A DNA stretch of 64,000 nucleotides from Kosakonia arachidis (GCF_900116535.1 NZ_FPAU01000010.1:28354-92353), one strand, 5' to 3'. Shown: positions 44,799 to 52,972, counted from the stretch's first letter. The notes: a model not told the origin generated them from the sequence alone. Program-made: numbers and translations.

Positions 44799-45003
44799 TC
44801 ATCACCTCCTGGCTCATGGCGCAGGATTTCAGGAACAGATAGCTTTTGCGGCGGTAATACCAGTTCACGGCGACAGTGACGGCAACACCCAGCGCGCCGA
44901 ACCAGGCTGCGAAATCCTGCGGCGTCATCGCACCGAAAAAGGTCAGCGCGACGCTTATCCAGTACGCCAGCGACGAGGTGACTTTTTCGATCGTCAGGCC
45001 CAT
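44782..45003 (-). CDS. holin (class II, HP1/P2-like)
   Basis: The 73-residue protein has two hydrophobic helices (SLAYWISVALTFFGAM and FAAWFGALGVAVTVAVNWYYRR) and a charged C terminus. With a SAR endolysin this should be a pinholin-type timer that depolarises the membrane. ATG 45003 overlaps the end of X by ten bases. Confidence 0.88.
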   Translation of the reverse strand: MGLTIEKVTSSLAYWISVALTFFGAMTPQDFAAWFGALGVAVTVAVNWYYRRKSYLFLKSCAMSQEVMNGLTR

Positions 45004-45197
45004 AGATTCACCGTTTCTGTCTGCGTCGGCGCCTGCACTTCCGGCAGGTTTACCGGAGTACCGTAAGGCAAAATCACGCCCAGATCGGCAAGGCCGGGAT
45101 TGGCCGTCAGCACCGTTTCGACCACACCCTGGGTGTAGCCGTAATAGCGCAGGCAAAGGAGATCGAGCGTATCGCCCTGTTGTGTGATTACATTCAT
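44994..45197 (-). CDS. X: tail protein gpX (LysM-like)
   Basis: The 67-residue product (MNVITQQGDTLDLLCLRYYGYTQGVVETVLTANPGLADLG) is P2 gpX, a small LysM-like baseplate hub-associated protein. In P2 it follows head gene L; here nothing of L precedes it. An Ogr-like box lies at 45283-45300. Confidence 0.93.
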   Translation of the reverse strand: MNVITQQGDTLDLLCLRYYGYTQGVVETVLTANPGLADLGVILPYGTPVNLPEVQAPTQTETVNLWA

Positions 45198-45282
45198 CGT
45201 TTTCGCGTCTCTTACCGTCGGGAAGGATTTTTCCCACCGTTAAGTCTCCAGACCGGAGCAGGCGGACGCTATCTGTCGCCGC

Positions 45283-45300
45283 TGGCTGTGCGCTGGCACA
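45283..45300 (-). promoter_or_regulatory. candidate Ogr box before X
   Basis: Leftwards TGTGCCAGCGCACAGCCA: TGT-N12-CCA, sharing TGTGCC with the V box. It lies 86 bases before X and could drive the lysis/tail operon. Confidence 0.45.
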
Positions 45301-45394
45301 ACAGGGCGAAAGCAGTGTGAAGTTGGGAGGGACGGCCTGAAACGGTGCAGGTATGATCTGGCGCGCAGGCCGCCGTAACCGGCGCGTTCCGGCC

Positions 45395-45580
45395 CTATTC
45401 TGCCTGGTAAAAGATGTCTCTGTCTGGCGCAGCTGCGCTTTCGCTTTCCGCCATGTCGGCAATTAGCCACAGCGCCATTTCCAGTTCTTCTTTTTTGCAA
45501 TGGTGGAGCAGAGACAACTCGGCAATAAATCTCACGCACGCCCATTTCCGCTGAGCGCGTTCATTCCGTTCAGACACCAT
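45395..45580 (-). CDS. small SOS-controlled ORF ahead of the tail/lysis operon
   Basis: The 61-residue product starts MVSERNERAQRKWACVRFIAELSLLHHC and ends AAPDRDIFYQAE. GAGGGG lies four bases before ATG 45580 (another ATG at 45592 is possible). A near-consensus LexA box is 20 bases upstream. It occupies the place of the missing head genes and reads toward X. By position and control it could correspond to the 186 Tum antirepressor, but it is much shorter and I see no sequence reason to equate them. Function unknown. Confidence 0.6.
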   Translation of the reverse strand: MVSERNERAQRKWACVRFIAELSLLHHCKKEELEMALWLIADMAESESAAAPDRDIFYQAE

Positions 45581-45600
45581 GAATCCCCTCATGAGTTCTT

Positions 45601-45620
45601 TACTGTATGTATGTACAGTA
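45601..45620. promoter_or_regulatory. LexA box inside the P2-like element
   Basis: TACTGTATGTATGTACAGTA differs from the ideal LexA palindrome at two positions. Leftwards, TATGAT just before it could be the -10 element, so LexA would block the promoter of the 61-residue ORF. Confidence 0.88.
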
Positions 45621-45654
45621 TCATAGGCCGTTTATTGATGGGAAGCGAAAATTA

Positions 45655-47625
45655 TTACACCGCATCACTATGTGGCTGAAAAAGAAAACCATTATTCTGC
45701 TTCACCCACGCTTTTGGCTCGGAGTTTCCTATCCATAACGGGTTATCAGGCGGTGGAACGCTACAGCGGTCGGCATGCCAGCGCGTACAGTTATTGACAG
45801 AACTCCAAGAGGGCGCAGACGCGCCCTGAAGGTCAACCCCCGTTTGCTTCGGCACAATTTTCCATTTTTTCAGCCGCGTCAGCACCGGCGAGCCGGCACC
45901 GACCTGTGTGTCATACACCCCGCGAATACGTAACGTGGTTTCACCGTACTGGTTAAATTCTCCATCGGGTGCATACAGCGTGCGCACCTGCAAATCATCG
46001 CGACGGACAAACGGCCCGCCCTGAGCATTGACGTAGCCAGCCCAGTCCCCGGCATCGGCGGCATCGTGCACCAGCGCGAATTCCACGCTTAAGCCGCGTG
46101 CTGTTTCGCCATCGGCCATTTTTCTCAGCTCGCGATACACCGTGACTGGCGCGCCGCCAACAAACTGAAACTGGCGGATACGCCAGCGCGCAGCCCAGGC
46201 GGAAACAGCGCAGGCCGTCTCCTGCAATGACGAGCCGCTTTCGTTATCGCGCTCGCCTTCCAGCGCATAACCGTCGATATTTTTGGCGATATATTTCGCC
46301 ACATACCCGGTGGCGCTGCCTTTTTGCGCATCGATCGCCTCGGCGTGAAAACGCGCACGCTTCGCCTTATCGCTCCGCAGCTCATGCTGGTCCTCTTCGC
46401 GGACATAGGTGCCCAGAATCTCACGCACGCGGCTGACATCCTGCGGCTGCATAAATAGCAGCAGATGCCAGTGTGGTGTGCCATCGTGATGTGGTTCAGC
46501 CACGCGAATACCGAAAATGCGCAGTCCGTTACGATGCAGACTGGCGCGGATCCGTGCCCACAGCCGGGTGAAATAGCCCTGTGTTTGCGCCGGGCTGGCG
46601 CCGTTCCACTTATGATTACGGTAACCGGCACGGGTGGTAGCGTGCCAGGCTGATGGCGCTGTCAGGGTATAAAACTCGCCGACATAACCCAGCGACTGAC
46701 AAATCGTTTCAAAGCCGCGAATGCGCGTCATCAGCTCACAGCGGCGAATTGCCGGGTTGGCGACCGAGCTGTCATGCTTATCGATCAGGCTGATGCGGTT
46801 CCCTTCCTCATCTTCCAGCTCCATGCTGTTGAGAAATTCGCGGTTACGGCGTCTCTGCTCGCGCCAGGCACTGACGCAATCGTCGCTGGCATAGGGCCGT
46901 TTTTTCTTGCTGACATTGCCGAGCGCAATCTGTAAATGTTCGCGCCACTGGGCGGCGATGCGACGCAGATGGCCGCGCCACCAGACTTCGCTAAACAGGC
47001 GGATCACCGCCGGGGCAATCTCATCAGCGCAAGCAACTTTACGGGTGACACGCTGCCAGTGCGGCGGCGTGACGTTAAATTGCAGTGCAATCATTCCGGC
47101 GTGCAGATACCAGCGATGCAGGGTTTTCAATTCTGCAGCCTCCGCGCTGTCGATGTTTGCCAGTTCGCCGCGAATAAAATGCGCGATGTCGGTCGCCAGC
47201 CGGTCAATCGCGCTTTTCGCCAGATCCGGCAGTTGGTTGTAGCGGGACAATAGTGTTATCAGACGGCTCGCCAGATCCTGCTGGATGGCGGTATCAAAAT
47301 GGCCATTGAACACCGCTCTGGAGAGGCGCGGGCTAAGTGGTTTGTGTTGGTAGCGCTGCGCCACCGCGTTTAGCCGTGGGATAGCGCGGTGAAAGAAGTG
47401 GCAGAGAAAGGCGTTAGCCCGTGCCGTACCTTGCACTTGTTCTAGCGCATCGATACGGCGGGTGACCGGAAAGCGAATGCACTCCGGTTGTAGCGCCAGC
47501 GCGTGGCGCGCCTGCTGCACCGCCGCAAAATGCCGGTTGCGGCGGTATAATTCCGCGTGGGTGAGATACGGGCTGGCGATCGCTGAACGCGGCGCGTTCC
47601 ACGGATAAGCCCACGAGACCACCAA
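45655..47625 (-). CDS. A: replication initiation endonuclease gpA
   Basis: The 656-residue rolling-circle initiator has the HUH-like HWHLLLFM and the paired tyrosines Y441 and Y445 in YVAKY that nick and join DNA in P2 gpA. It is longer than nothing else here and intact, so the element may still replicate after induction. Head genes normally lie on the opposite side of the late region; here the tail/lysis block follows within 460 bases. Confidence 0.92.
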   Translation of the reverse strand: MVVSWAYPWNAPRSAIASPYLTHAELYRRNRHFAAVQQARHALALQPECIRFPVTRRIDALEQVQGTARANAFLCHFFHRAIPRLNAVAQRYQHKPLSPRLSRAVFNGHFDTAIQQDLASRLITLLSRYNQLPDLAKSAIDRLATDIAHFIRGELANIDSAEAAELKTLHRWYLHAGMIALQFNVTPPHWQRVTRKVACADEIAPAVIRLFSEVWWRGHLRRIAAQWREHLQIALGNVSKKKRPYASDDCVSAWREQRRRNREFLNSMELEDEEGNRISLIDKHDSSVANPAIRRCELMTRIRGFETICQSLGYVGEFYTLTAPSAWHATTRAGYRNHKWNGASPAQTQGYFTRLWARIRASLHRNGLRIFGIRVAEPHHDGTPHWHLLLFMQPQDVSRVREILGTYVREEDQHELRSDKAKRARFHAEAIDAQKGSATGYVAKYIAKNIDGYALEGERDNESGSSLQETACAVSAWAARWRIRQFQFVGGAPVTVYRELRKMADGETARGLSVEFALVHDAADAGDWAGYVNAQGGPFVRRDDLQVRTLYAPDGEFNQYGETTLRIRGVYDTQVGAGSPVLTRLKKWKIVPKQTGVDLQGASAPSWSSVNNCTRWHADRCSVPPPDNPLWIGNSEPKAWVKQNNGFLFQPHSDAV

Positions 47626-47847
47626 TTAGCGCCTCCGGTAATGTTTATCTTTCAGCTCGGCGAGCTGCTGGCAACTGACGCAGCAGGTCACCCCGGGTAA
47701 CGCCATTCGCCGGGCCTGGGGAATCGGCATGTCACAGCATTCGCAGGTGAGGCGTGAGGGCAACAACAGGCGGTTACGCGTCTGGCGGATATAGCGCTCG
47801 CGATCGTCCAGTTCACGTTGCTGAACGAGATCCATTTCATCGGCCAT
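47626..47847 (-). CDS. TraR/DksA-type zinc finger protein
   Basis: The 73-residue product has the TraR/DksA C4 zinc finger CECCDMPIP...VTCCVSCQ preceded by a helical hairpin. P2-like phages carry one in the early operon; such proteins can bind the RNA polymerase secondary channel. It sits directly before A. Confidence 0.85.
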   Translation of the reverse strand: MADEMDLVQQRELDDRERYIRQTRNRLLLPSRLTCECCDMPIPQARRMALPGVTCCVSCQQLAELKDKHYRRR

Positions 47848-48074
47848 CAGTGCAGCTCCTGTGCCTGGTTATCGATATGGCTCGCTTCCTGGCGCAACAG
47901 CTCGGCGGCGTCGCACCACTCAAGACGCTGGGTAGCGATAAGCGCTGCCAGCGCGCCCAGCCGCACGGAGATAATGTTGGCGCAGCGCAAACGTTCGTTG
48001 TTGCGGGCTTCTGCCAGCAGCAGCGCGATCTCTTCATGGCTGCGTCCTTGATGGGGGGGAGTATTTTTACGCAT
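47847..48074 (-). CDS. DUF2732 phage protein
   Basis: The 75-residue product (MRKNTPPHQGRSHEEIALLLAEARNNERLRC) fits the DUF2732 family of P2/186 early operons, function unknown. It overlaps the zinc finger gene by one base. ATG 48074 is preferred over the longer open frame. Confidence 0.75.
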   Translation of the reverse strand: MRKNTPPHQGRSHEEIALLLAEARNNERLRCANIISVRLGALAALIATQRLEWCDAAELLRQEASHIDNQAQELH

Positions 48075-48142
48075 GGTGTTTCTCCTGAAATTCGGGCAAA
48101 GGGATGCCCGACGGGTTGACGTCATTGGTACGAAAAAAAGGG

Positions 48143-48481
48143 TTACAGCGGCATGGTTAGCCGTTTCGGAAACAGGCTTACCACCACGCGGAAATGGTTC
48201 ATGGCGGCAATCAGCGCCCGCTTCTCCTCGAGCGTAAGCACATCCGGATGAAGCGCCTGACGCGCCGCCGGCACTCTGGCGAGAAAGAAGATCGCCGCCA
48301 GCGCCCGGCTGTTCTCTTCAAAATGTTCATCCCGCTTGTCGCGCAGCTCGTCGATAAAGCGCGCCACCTCGCACCAGCTATCACCCCAGAAGCGGCCGCG
48401 GATTTCCGCGATATGGTTCAGCCCGCTCAGGCGTTCTCCTGCGTTGAGCGGAAGCATTGCAGTGGGTGAAGTGATCGCCAT
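48143..48481 (-). CDS. DUF5347 phage protein
   Basis: The 112-residue product (GERLSGLNHIAEIRGRFWGDSWCEVARFIDELRDKRD) resembles DUF5347 proteins in P2-like early operons. It has no catalytic motif. ATG 48481 follows GGAGG. Function unknown. Confidence 0.7.
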   Translation of the reverse strand: MAITSPTAMLPLNAGERLSGLNHIAEIRGRFWGDSWCEVARFIDELRDKRDEHFEENSRALAAIFFLARVPAARQALHPDVLTLEEKRALIAAMNHFRVVVSLFPKRLTMPL

Positions 48482-48519
48482 GTTGCCTCCTGTTTGCTGT
48501 TGAGTTTGCAAAAGCAAAT

Positions 48520-48897
48520 TCAGCTAAACGAGGTGCCGGAACGACGGTCGAGATAACGACAGTCGATCGCCTGCTGGGTTAATTTGTCGCGCCAGGCCTG
48601 CACGTTGATCAGTGTACGGCTGCGTTTACTGGCATTTTCCGCATTCGAATAGTCGCGGGTCGGGGCTTTCAGCAGGATGCCTTCATCGAGCCATTGCCAG
48701 ACCAGACGTTCGCTGATACCGCGCATGGCAGCGAAATCCCGCACTGTCATGGCATCGGACATAGCCGAGCGGATCAGGGTTTGCAACGTCGGGAGAAGGG
48801 CGGATACCAGCTCATCCATCTGCCCATGGGTGAAATTCCTGGATTGCATTTGAGAGCCAGATAACGGATGCGACGGCGTTGATTTTGCATCTGACAT
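48520..48897 (-). CDS. cox: Cox-like excisionase/repressor
   Basis: The 125-residue protein has a winged-helix core (residues ~50-115: MTVRDFAAMRGISERLVWQWLDEGILLKAPTRD... LINVQAWRDKL) like P2 Cox, the factor that promotes excision and represses the lysogenic promoter. It is the first gene of the leftward early operon, opposite the repressor. The N-terminal 45 residues are extra. A TTTGCAAAAGCAAA motif lies at its 3' end. Confidence 0.75.
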   Translation of the reverse strand: MSDAKSTPSHPLSGSQMQSRNFTHGQMDELVSALLPTLQTLIRSAMSDAMTVRDFAAMRGISERLVWQWLDEGILLKAPTRDYSNAENASKRSRTLINVQAWRDKLTQQAIDCRYLDRRSGTSFS

Positions 48898-48966
48898 ATC
48901 GCATTATCTCCTGTTGTTTGAAATGTACTGCACTGCTGTGCATTTTGGTCGATGTACAGCAATATA

Positions 48967-48980
48967 AATCGCAAATGCGA
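48967..48980. promoter_or_regulatory. operator-like palindrome between cox and repressor
   Basis: ATCGCAAATGCGAT is a near-perfect palindrome sharing the GCAAATGC core of the site upstream of ogr. It lies about 33 bases before the repressor start in the divergent early control region. Confidence 0.5.
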
Positions 48981-49012
48981 TCATGTAAATCGCTTTTTTG
49001 ATGTTGGTGAGC

Positions 49013-49861
49013 ATGAGTGATAACAAAATGAGTGTTCAGGATGTGATCGAGCGTATTGCTGCGTCCTATTCTGTCTCCAGCCAGAAGGCGCTCGCCGAAG
49101 CACTGGATGTCCCGGCGAATAACATCAGTAGCTGGATCCAGCGCGACAGTGTGCCCTATAAGGCGGTGGTCAAATGCGCGCTGGATACCGGCGCAGATTT
49201 GCACTGGTTGGTAAACGGTGAGTTTGCAAATGCAAAATTAGCTGATAAACCGCAGCCGAAAGGCAAGGCGCTGTACGATGAAATTTTATCGACTGGCGGG
49301 CGTCCGGTGCTGCGCCGTATCCTCGATGCGTATGGTTTTCAGATGCAAAAAGATCTCGGCGACCTGCTCGATATCTCCTCCGGTACCATCAGCACCTGGG
49401 TGCGACGTGAGTTTTTCCCCGGCGACGTGGTGGTGACCTGCGCGCTGGATACCGGCGTCTCGTTGAACTGGCTGGCGACCGGGAAAGGAGAAATGTATCC
49501 GGCACCGGCACCAGCGGTGGAAAGTGAGGCCGTGTTGAGCATCCCGAAATTCCGTCTGGAATCCGGTGAGCTGAAAGAAGCGGGAAACTGGGCGCTGGAT
49601 TGCAGCCTTGCGCCGTCATCGACGGAAGGGCTGAATTTTATTGAGGGGCTGAATGCGGCATGGCTGGTGGATACCTCGGCGCAGAAAATTGGCAATGGGC
49701 GCTGGTTTATCAGTATCGACGATGCGCTGGATGTGTTTGATGTAGTGCGTCTGCCGGGGGGCAAAGTACGCCTGACGAATAACGCAGTCGATTTCGAGTG
49801 TGGTGTGACAGAGATTGCGCCGTTCGGCGTGGTGGTTTTTACGCTGGAAAAACATGTGTAA
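49013..49861 (+). CDS. 186-type CI repressor with duplicated HTH domain
   Basis: The 282-residue protein carries two copies of the phage CI-repressor helix-turn-helix: residues ~7-70 (VSSQKALAEALDVPANNISSWI ... CALDTGADLHWLVNGE) and ~97-160 (MQKDLGDLLDISSGTISTWV ... CALDTGVSLNWLATGKGE). The C-terminal ~110 residues resemble an oligomerisation domain without an obvious LexA-like protease pair. 186 CI has one HTH. It likely maintains lysogeny. Start ATG 49013 was chosen after GGTGA; 49001 is also possible. Confidence 0.85.
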   Translation: MSDNKMSVQDVIERIAASYSVSSQKALAEALDVPANNISSWIQRDSVPYKAVVKCALDTGADLHWLVNGEFANAKLADKPQPKGKALYDEILSTGGRPVLRRILDAYGFQMQKDLGDLLDISSGTISTWVRREFFPGDVVVTCALDTGVSLNWLATGKGEMYPAPAPAVESEAVLSIPKFRLESGELKEAGNWALDCSLAPSSTEGLNFIEGLNAAWLVDTSAQKIGNGRWFISIDDALDVFDVVRLPGGKVRLTNNAVDFECGVTEIAPFGVVVFTLEKHV

Positions 49862-49867
49862 GCGGCA

Positions 49868-50917
49868 ATGACGGTCAGCAAACAGAAAAACGGTAAGTGG
49901 CTGTGCGAACTATACCCGCAGGGACGGGAAGGGCGGCGCATTCGTCGGCAGTTTAATACTAAAGGCGAGGCCGAAGCATTTGAATCCTGGACGAAACAGG
50001 AGGCGCAGGAGAAGCCGTGGCTGGGCGAGAAAGAGGATCGCCGGCGTTTAAGCGAGCTGATTGCGCTGTGGTTTAAGCTGCATGGCCAGTCGCTGGCGGC
50101 GGGCAAGTCGCGGATGGCGAAGCTGGATATTGTCTGTCGCGGGTTGGGCGATCCGGTCGCCTCGCGACTGACCGCCAAAGCGTGGGCGCACTATCGCGAC
50201 CAGCGTCTGAGCGGAGAAATCGACAACGGTTACACGCCGGACAAAGCAAAGTGGAAGGTGAAACCGGTAACGGTCAATCGCGAGCAGCAATATCTGAGTG
50301 CGGTGTTTAACGAACTGCGGCGTCTGGGGGAATGGTCGCTGCCGAACCCGATTGAAAACGTGCGCATTTTTCGCGAAAAAGAGCGGGAAATGACGTGGCT
50401 GACGCAGCCGCAAATTATCACCCTGCTGGCGGCCTGTGAATGTTACGGTCATGCTGATTTAACGCGGGTGGTGAAAATTTGCCTGGCGACCGGCGCACGC
50501 TGGCGCGAGGCGGAAAACCTCAATCGCGCGCAGCTTGCGGCGAATAAGATCACCTTTATCAAAACCAAAGGTGGGCGCAACCGGACGGTGCCGATACCGC
50601 CGTGGCTTTTTGACGAGCTGTCGCCACTGCAAGGGCAGATGTTCCAGCCGTGCTATGGGGAATTCAGCAAAATGCTGGCCACTACCGATATCGCGCTGGC
50701 TGAAGGGCAGAAAACCCACGTACTGCGCCACACTTTCGCCGCGCACTTCATGACCAATGGCGGCAATATTCTCGTACTGCAACGTATACTTGGCCATGCC
50801 AATATCCGTGAAACCATGCGCTACGCCCACTTTGCGCCCGATCATCTTGAAGAGGCGGTGATGCTCAACCCGCTGTCGCAACTTCATGGCGGCAAAATGG
50901 CGGCGGAGGTTGCATAA
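49868..50917 (+). CDS. int: P2/186-type tyrosine integrase
   Basis: The 349-residue recombinase has the N-terminal DNA-binding segment (SKQKNGKWLCELYPQGREGRRIRRQF), R in CLATGARWREAENL, HVLRHTFAAHF, and LGHANIRETMRYAHFAPDH with the nucleophile Tyr. It starts six bases behind the repressor, the usual P2/186 order. The right copy of the candidate att repeat lies within its last codons, so the crossover may preserve the reading frame end. Confidence 0.95.
   Translation: MTVSKQKNGKWLCELYPQGREGRRIRRQFNTKGEAEAFESWTKQEAQEKPWLGEKEDRRRLSELIALWFKLHGQSLAAGKSRMAKLDIVCRGLGDPVASRLTAKAWAHYRDQRLSGEIDNGYTPDKAKWKVKPVTVNREQQYLSAVFNELRRLGEWSLPNPIENVRIFREKEREMTWLTQPQIITLLAACECYGHADLTRVVKICLATGARWREAENLNRAQLAANKITFIKTKGGRNRTVPIPPWLFDELSPLQGQMFQPCYGEFSKMLATTDIALAEGQKTHVLRHTFAAHFMTNGGNILVLQRILGHANIRETMRYAHFAPDHLEEAVMLNPLSQLHGGKMAAEVA
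50886..50904. other. candidate prophage attachment repeat, right copy
   Basis: ATGGCGGCAAAATGGCGGC, 18/19 identical to 31452-31470, within the 3' end of the prophage int gene. Confidence 0.45.
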
Positions 50918-51105
50918 CGCTGCAATTCTCTGCATAAGAAAGGATTTTATAGCCTGATAAAAAAGGGTAAATCGTTGAATGCTGCGAATAGCAGCAAAAG
51001 CGTCTTAACTAACTTTTCTGCTGCATTTACCTTTTCTTTTTCGAAATAATTTAACCTACTGTTGATGATTAATTTACAATGCGGCCTCGATCGGGAGGAG
51101 ATGCG

Positions 51106-51510
51106 GTGAAGAACGTTTTTCATCAATGGGCAGCAAAACGCTCAGCCACATGGCTGGCGCTGTCTGCGATCCTGCTGATCGTCATCGCCCCGCTGATTTC
51201 CATCTCCCTGCAACGAGATCCCATGAGTGCCATGCCCGGTATGCATCATGAGATGCCGATGCATCACGAGATGTCATCTCAGCCGGAAACGCACCTGCAA
51301 ACTTCACTGCCTGTTGATCACGCTGAAGCCTGTGGTTACTGCGTCTTGTTAGCGCATGTGCCTGGTCTGATCCTGCTGGTTGCGCTGTTGTTGATGGGGC
51401 GCGCATTGCGCATTCGCCTGATACCTGCTCGCCCACTGGTCAGACTGTGGCACTTCTTCCCCTGGCTTTGCCCTGACACCCGCGCGCCGCCGCTTTTCTG
51501 CTTTTCCTGA
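51106..51510 (+). CDS. DUF2946-like small membrane protein
   Basis: The 134-residue product has two membrane segments (LALSAILLIVIAPLISISL and VPGLILLVALLLMGRAL) and a Met/His-rich loop (MSAMPGMHHEMPMHHEMSS) followed by the motif ACGYCVLLAH, the DUF2946 signature. Met/His-rich segments often bind copper. The GTG start at 51106 has GGGAGGAG upstream. It precedes a PepSY protein gene by 64 bases on the same strand, a pairing common in metal-related loci. Function inferred only. Confidence 0.75.
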   Translation: MKNVFHQWAAKRSATWLALSAILLIVIAPLISISLQRDPMSAMPGMHHEMPMHHEMSSQPETHLQTSLPVDHAEACGYCVLLAHVPGLILLVALLLMGRALRIRLIPARPLVRLWHFFPWLCPDTRAPPLFCFS

Positions 51511-51574
51511 CACCTTTATAAAAGGCCGTTCGCCTCTGCATAACGGCACACTTTGACTATTCCTGAGGAAAAGT

Positions 51575-52939
51575 ATGACATCCTGCACCCCACGTGCGGC
51601 GTGGCTGAATTTGCTGCGACGCCTGCACTTTTATATTGGCCTGTTTGTCGGGCCTTTTATCTTCATCGCGGCCCTGAGCGGCACGCTGTACGTAGCGACG
51701 CCACAACTGGAGAATGTTCTCTACAGCGATGCGTTGTACGGTGCCTCCTCCGGTGCGCGCCAGCCGCTTGCCGAGCAGATTACTGTTGCTGAGCAGGTGA
51801 CCGGCGGCGATCTGCGTTTGCATGCTGTGCGGCCAGGCCTTGCGGACAACGCCACTACGCGTGTGATGTTTGCCGAGCCGCAACTTGGCGTGTCGGAAAA
51901 CCGCGCCATTTTTATCGATCCGGTGACATTACAGGTAAAGGGGGATATGACGGTGTACGGTACCAGTGGGATTTTGCCCCTGCGCCAGTGGATCGACTAT
52001 TTTCACCGCTCACTGCTGCTGGGCAATGCGGGCCGCTTCTACAGCGAGCTTGCCGCTTCATGGATGTGGGTGGCTGCGCTGGGGGGGATTGCACTGTGGT
52101 TTTTCACACGCCCGAAACGGCGGATAAATAATGCAGTTCAAAATCATCGCCGCCTGCATGTGGTGCTTGGCTGGAGCCTGCTGGCCGGTATGCTGCTGTT
52201 TTCTGCCACCGGTCTGACGTGGTCGCAGTGGGCGGGCGGCAATGTCGATAGCCTGCGTGCGGCTTTCGGCTGGATGACGCCGCAGGTTAACACGCAGCTT
52301 GATGGCGCAGCGATGGCGACCGATCCCCATGCGGAACATCATCTGCATCCTACGGGCATGCATATGCCGGAAATGGCGCTGAACCTGGCGCAATTTGATG
52401 ATGTGTTGCAGGTAGCCCGGCGGGCCGGAATTGCTGCCAGCAAACTGGAAATCCGTCCGCCGCGCAGTATGGATAAAGCGTGGACGGTGACAGAAATCGA
52501 TCGCAGCTGGCCAACGCAGGTCGATGCGGTAGCGATAAATGGCAGTACTCTGGCGGTGGTTGATCACACGCGGTTTGCCGACTTCCCGCTGATGGCAAAA
52601 CTGACGCGCTGGGGCGTCGATTTTCATATGGGTGTGTTGTTCGGCCTTGCAAACCAGTTATTACTGATCCTTTTTGGTGCTGCGCTGTGCGTGATGATCG
52701 TGGTTGGCTACCGCTTGTGGTGGATTCGCCGACCGACAGGTGCTGCGGTTAATCCTGCGGCAACCTTGCTTTCCTGCTGGCTAAGTTTGAGTCGCGCAGG
52801 GCGTTTTAGCACGCTGGTCATCGCACTGCTGCTGGGGCTCATGTTACCGGTGATGGGCGGCAGCCTGCTGCTGTTTATACTGATTGATGCCTTGCGCTGG
52901 AAACGTGCTGTGCAGCGTTCGGCCCGTCTACAAGCATAA
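51575..52939 (+). CDS. PepSY-associated membrane protein (PiuB-like)
   Basis: The 454-residue protein has four membrane segments: ~20-45, ~150-175, ~195-220 (GWSLLAGMLLFSATGLTWSQW) and ~350-385, plus a further helix near 420. PepSY-TM repeats lie between. A His/Met-rich loop HAEHHLHPTGMHMPEM (residues ~250-265) suggests metal contact. Relatives are linked to iron-siderophore reduction or copper handling. It probably forms an operon with the DUF2946 gene. Which metal is involved is not visible. Confidence 0.8.
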   Translation: MTSCTPRAAWLNLLRRLHFYIGLFVGPFIFIAALSGTLYVATPQLENVLYSDALYGASSGARQPLAEQITVAEQVTGGDLRLHAVRPGLADNATTRVMFAEPQLGVSENRAIFIDPVTLQVKGDMTVYGTSGILPLRQWIDYFHRSLLLGNAGRFYSELAASWMWVAALGGIALWFFTRPKRRINNAVQNHRRLHVVLGWSLLAGMLLFSATGLTWSQWAGGNVDSLRAAFGWMTPQVNTQLDGAAMATDPHAEHHLHPTGMHMPEMALNLAQFDDVLQVARRAGIAASKLEIRPPRSMDKAWTVTEIDRSWPTQVDAVAINGSTLAVVDHTRFADFPLMAKLTRWGVDFHMGVLFGLANQLLLILFGAALCVMIVVGYRLWWIRRPTGAAVNPAATLLSCWLSLSRAGRFSTLVIALLLGLMLPVMGGSLLLFILIDALRWKRAVQRSARLQA

Positions 52940-52954
52940 TCAAAAGGCACCATG

Positions 52955-52972
52955 TGTAAATTTATAATTACA
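52955..52972. promoter_or_regulatory. TyrR box upstream of aroF
   Basis: TGTAAATTTATAATTACA fits TGTAAA-N6-TTTACA with one mismatch. It is embedded in a longer 14-base inverted repeat (GGCACCATGTGTAA at 52946 and its complement to 52981) that may also end the PepSY transcript. A second partial box, TGTAAATAAAATGGTACG, lies at 53007-53024. Confidence 0.65.

Larger units (their letters stand above)
31452..50904. mobile_element. headless P2/186-like prophage (tailocin candidate)
   Basis: About 19.4 kb carrying, in P2 order on the minus strand, X-holin-endolysin-lysB-lysC-R-V-W-J-I-H-G-FI-FII-E/E'-T-U-D-ogr. Gene A and early genes lie ahead of these, and repressor and integrase are on the plus strand at the right end. 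P2 itself is about 33 kb. Portal, terminase, scaffold, major capsid and head-completion genes (Q, P, O, N, M, L) and the tail completion gene S are not present. All tail and lysis frames are intact. Confidence 0.85.

Noticed and set aside
45240..45545. 101-codon leftward frame as remnant of head gene L
   Set aside because: Arg/Pro/Ser-rich sequence with no gpL features; probably noncoding leader of the late operon.
45395..45592. Naming the SOS ORF tum
   Set aside because: Position and LexA control are suggestive, but the protein is far shorter than 186 Tum and no shared motif was seen.
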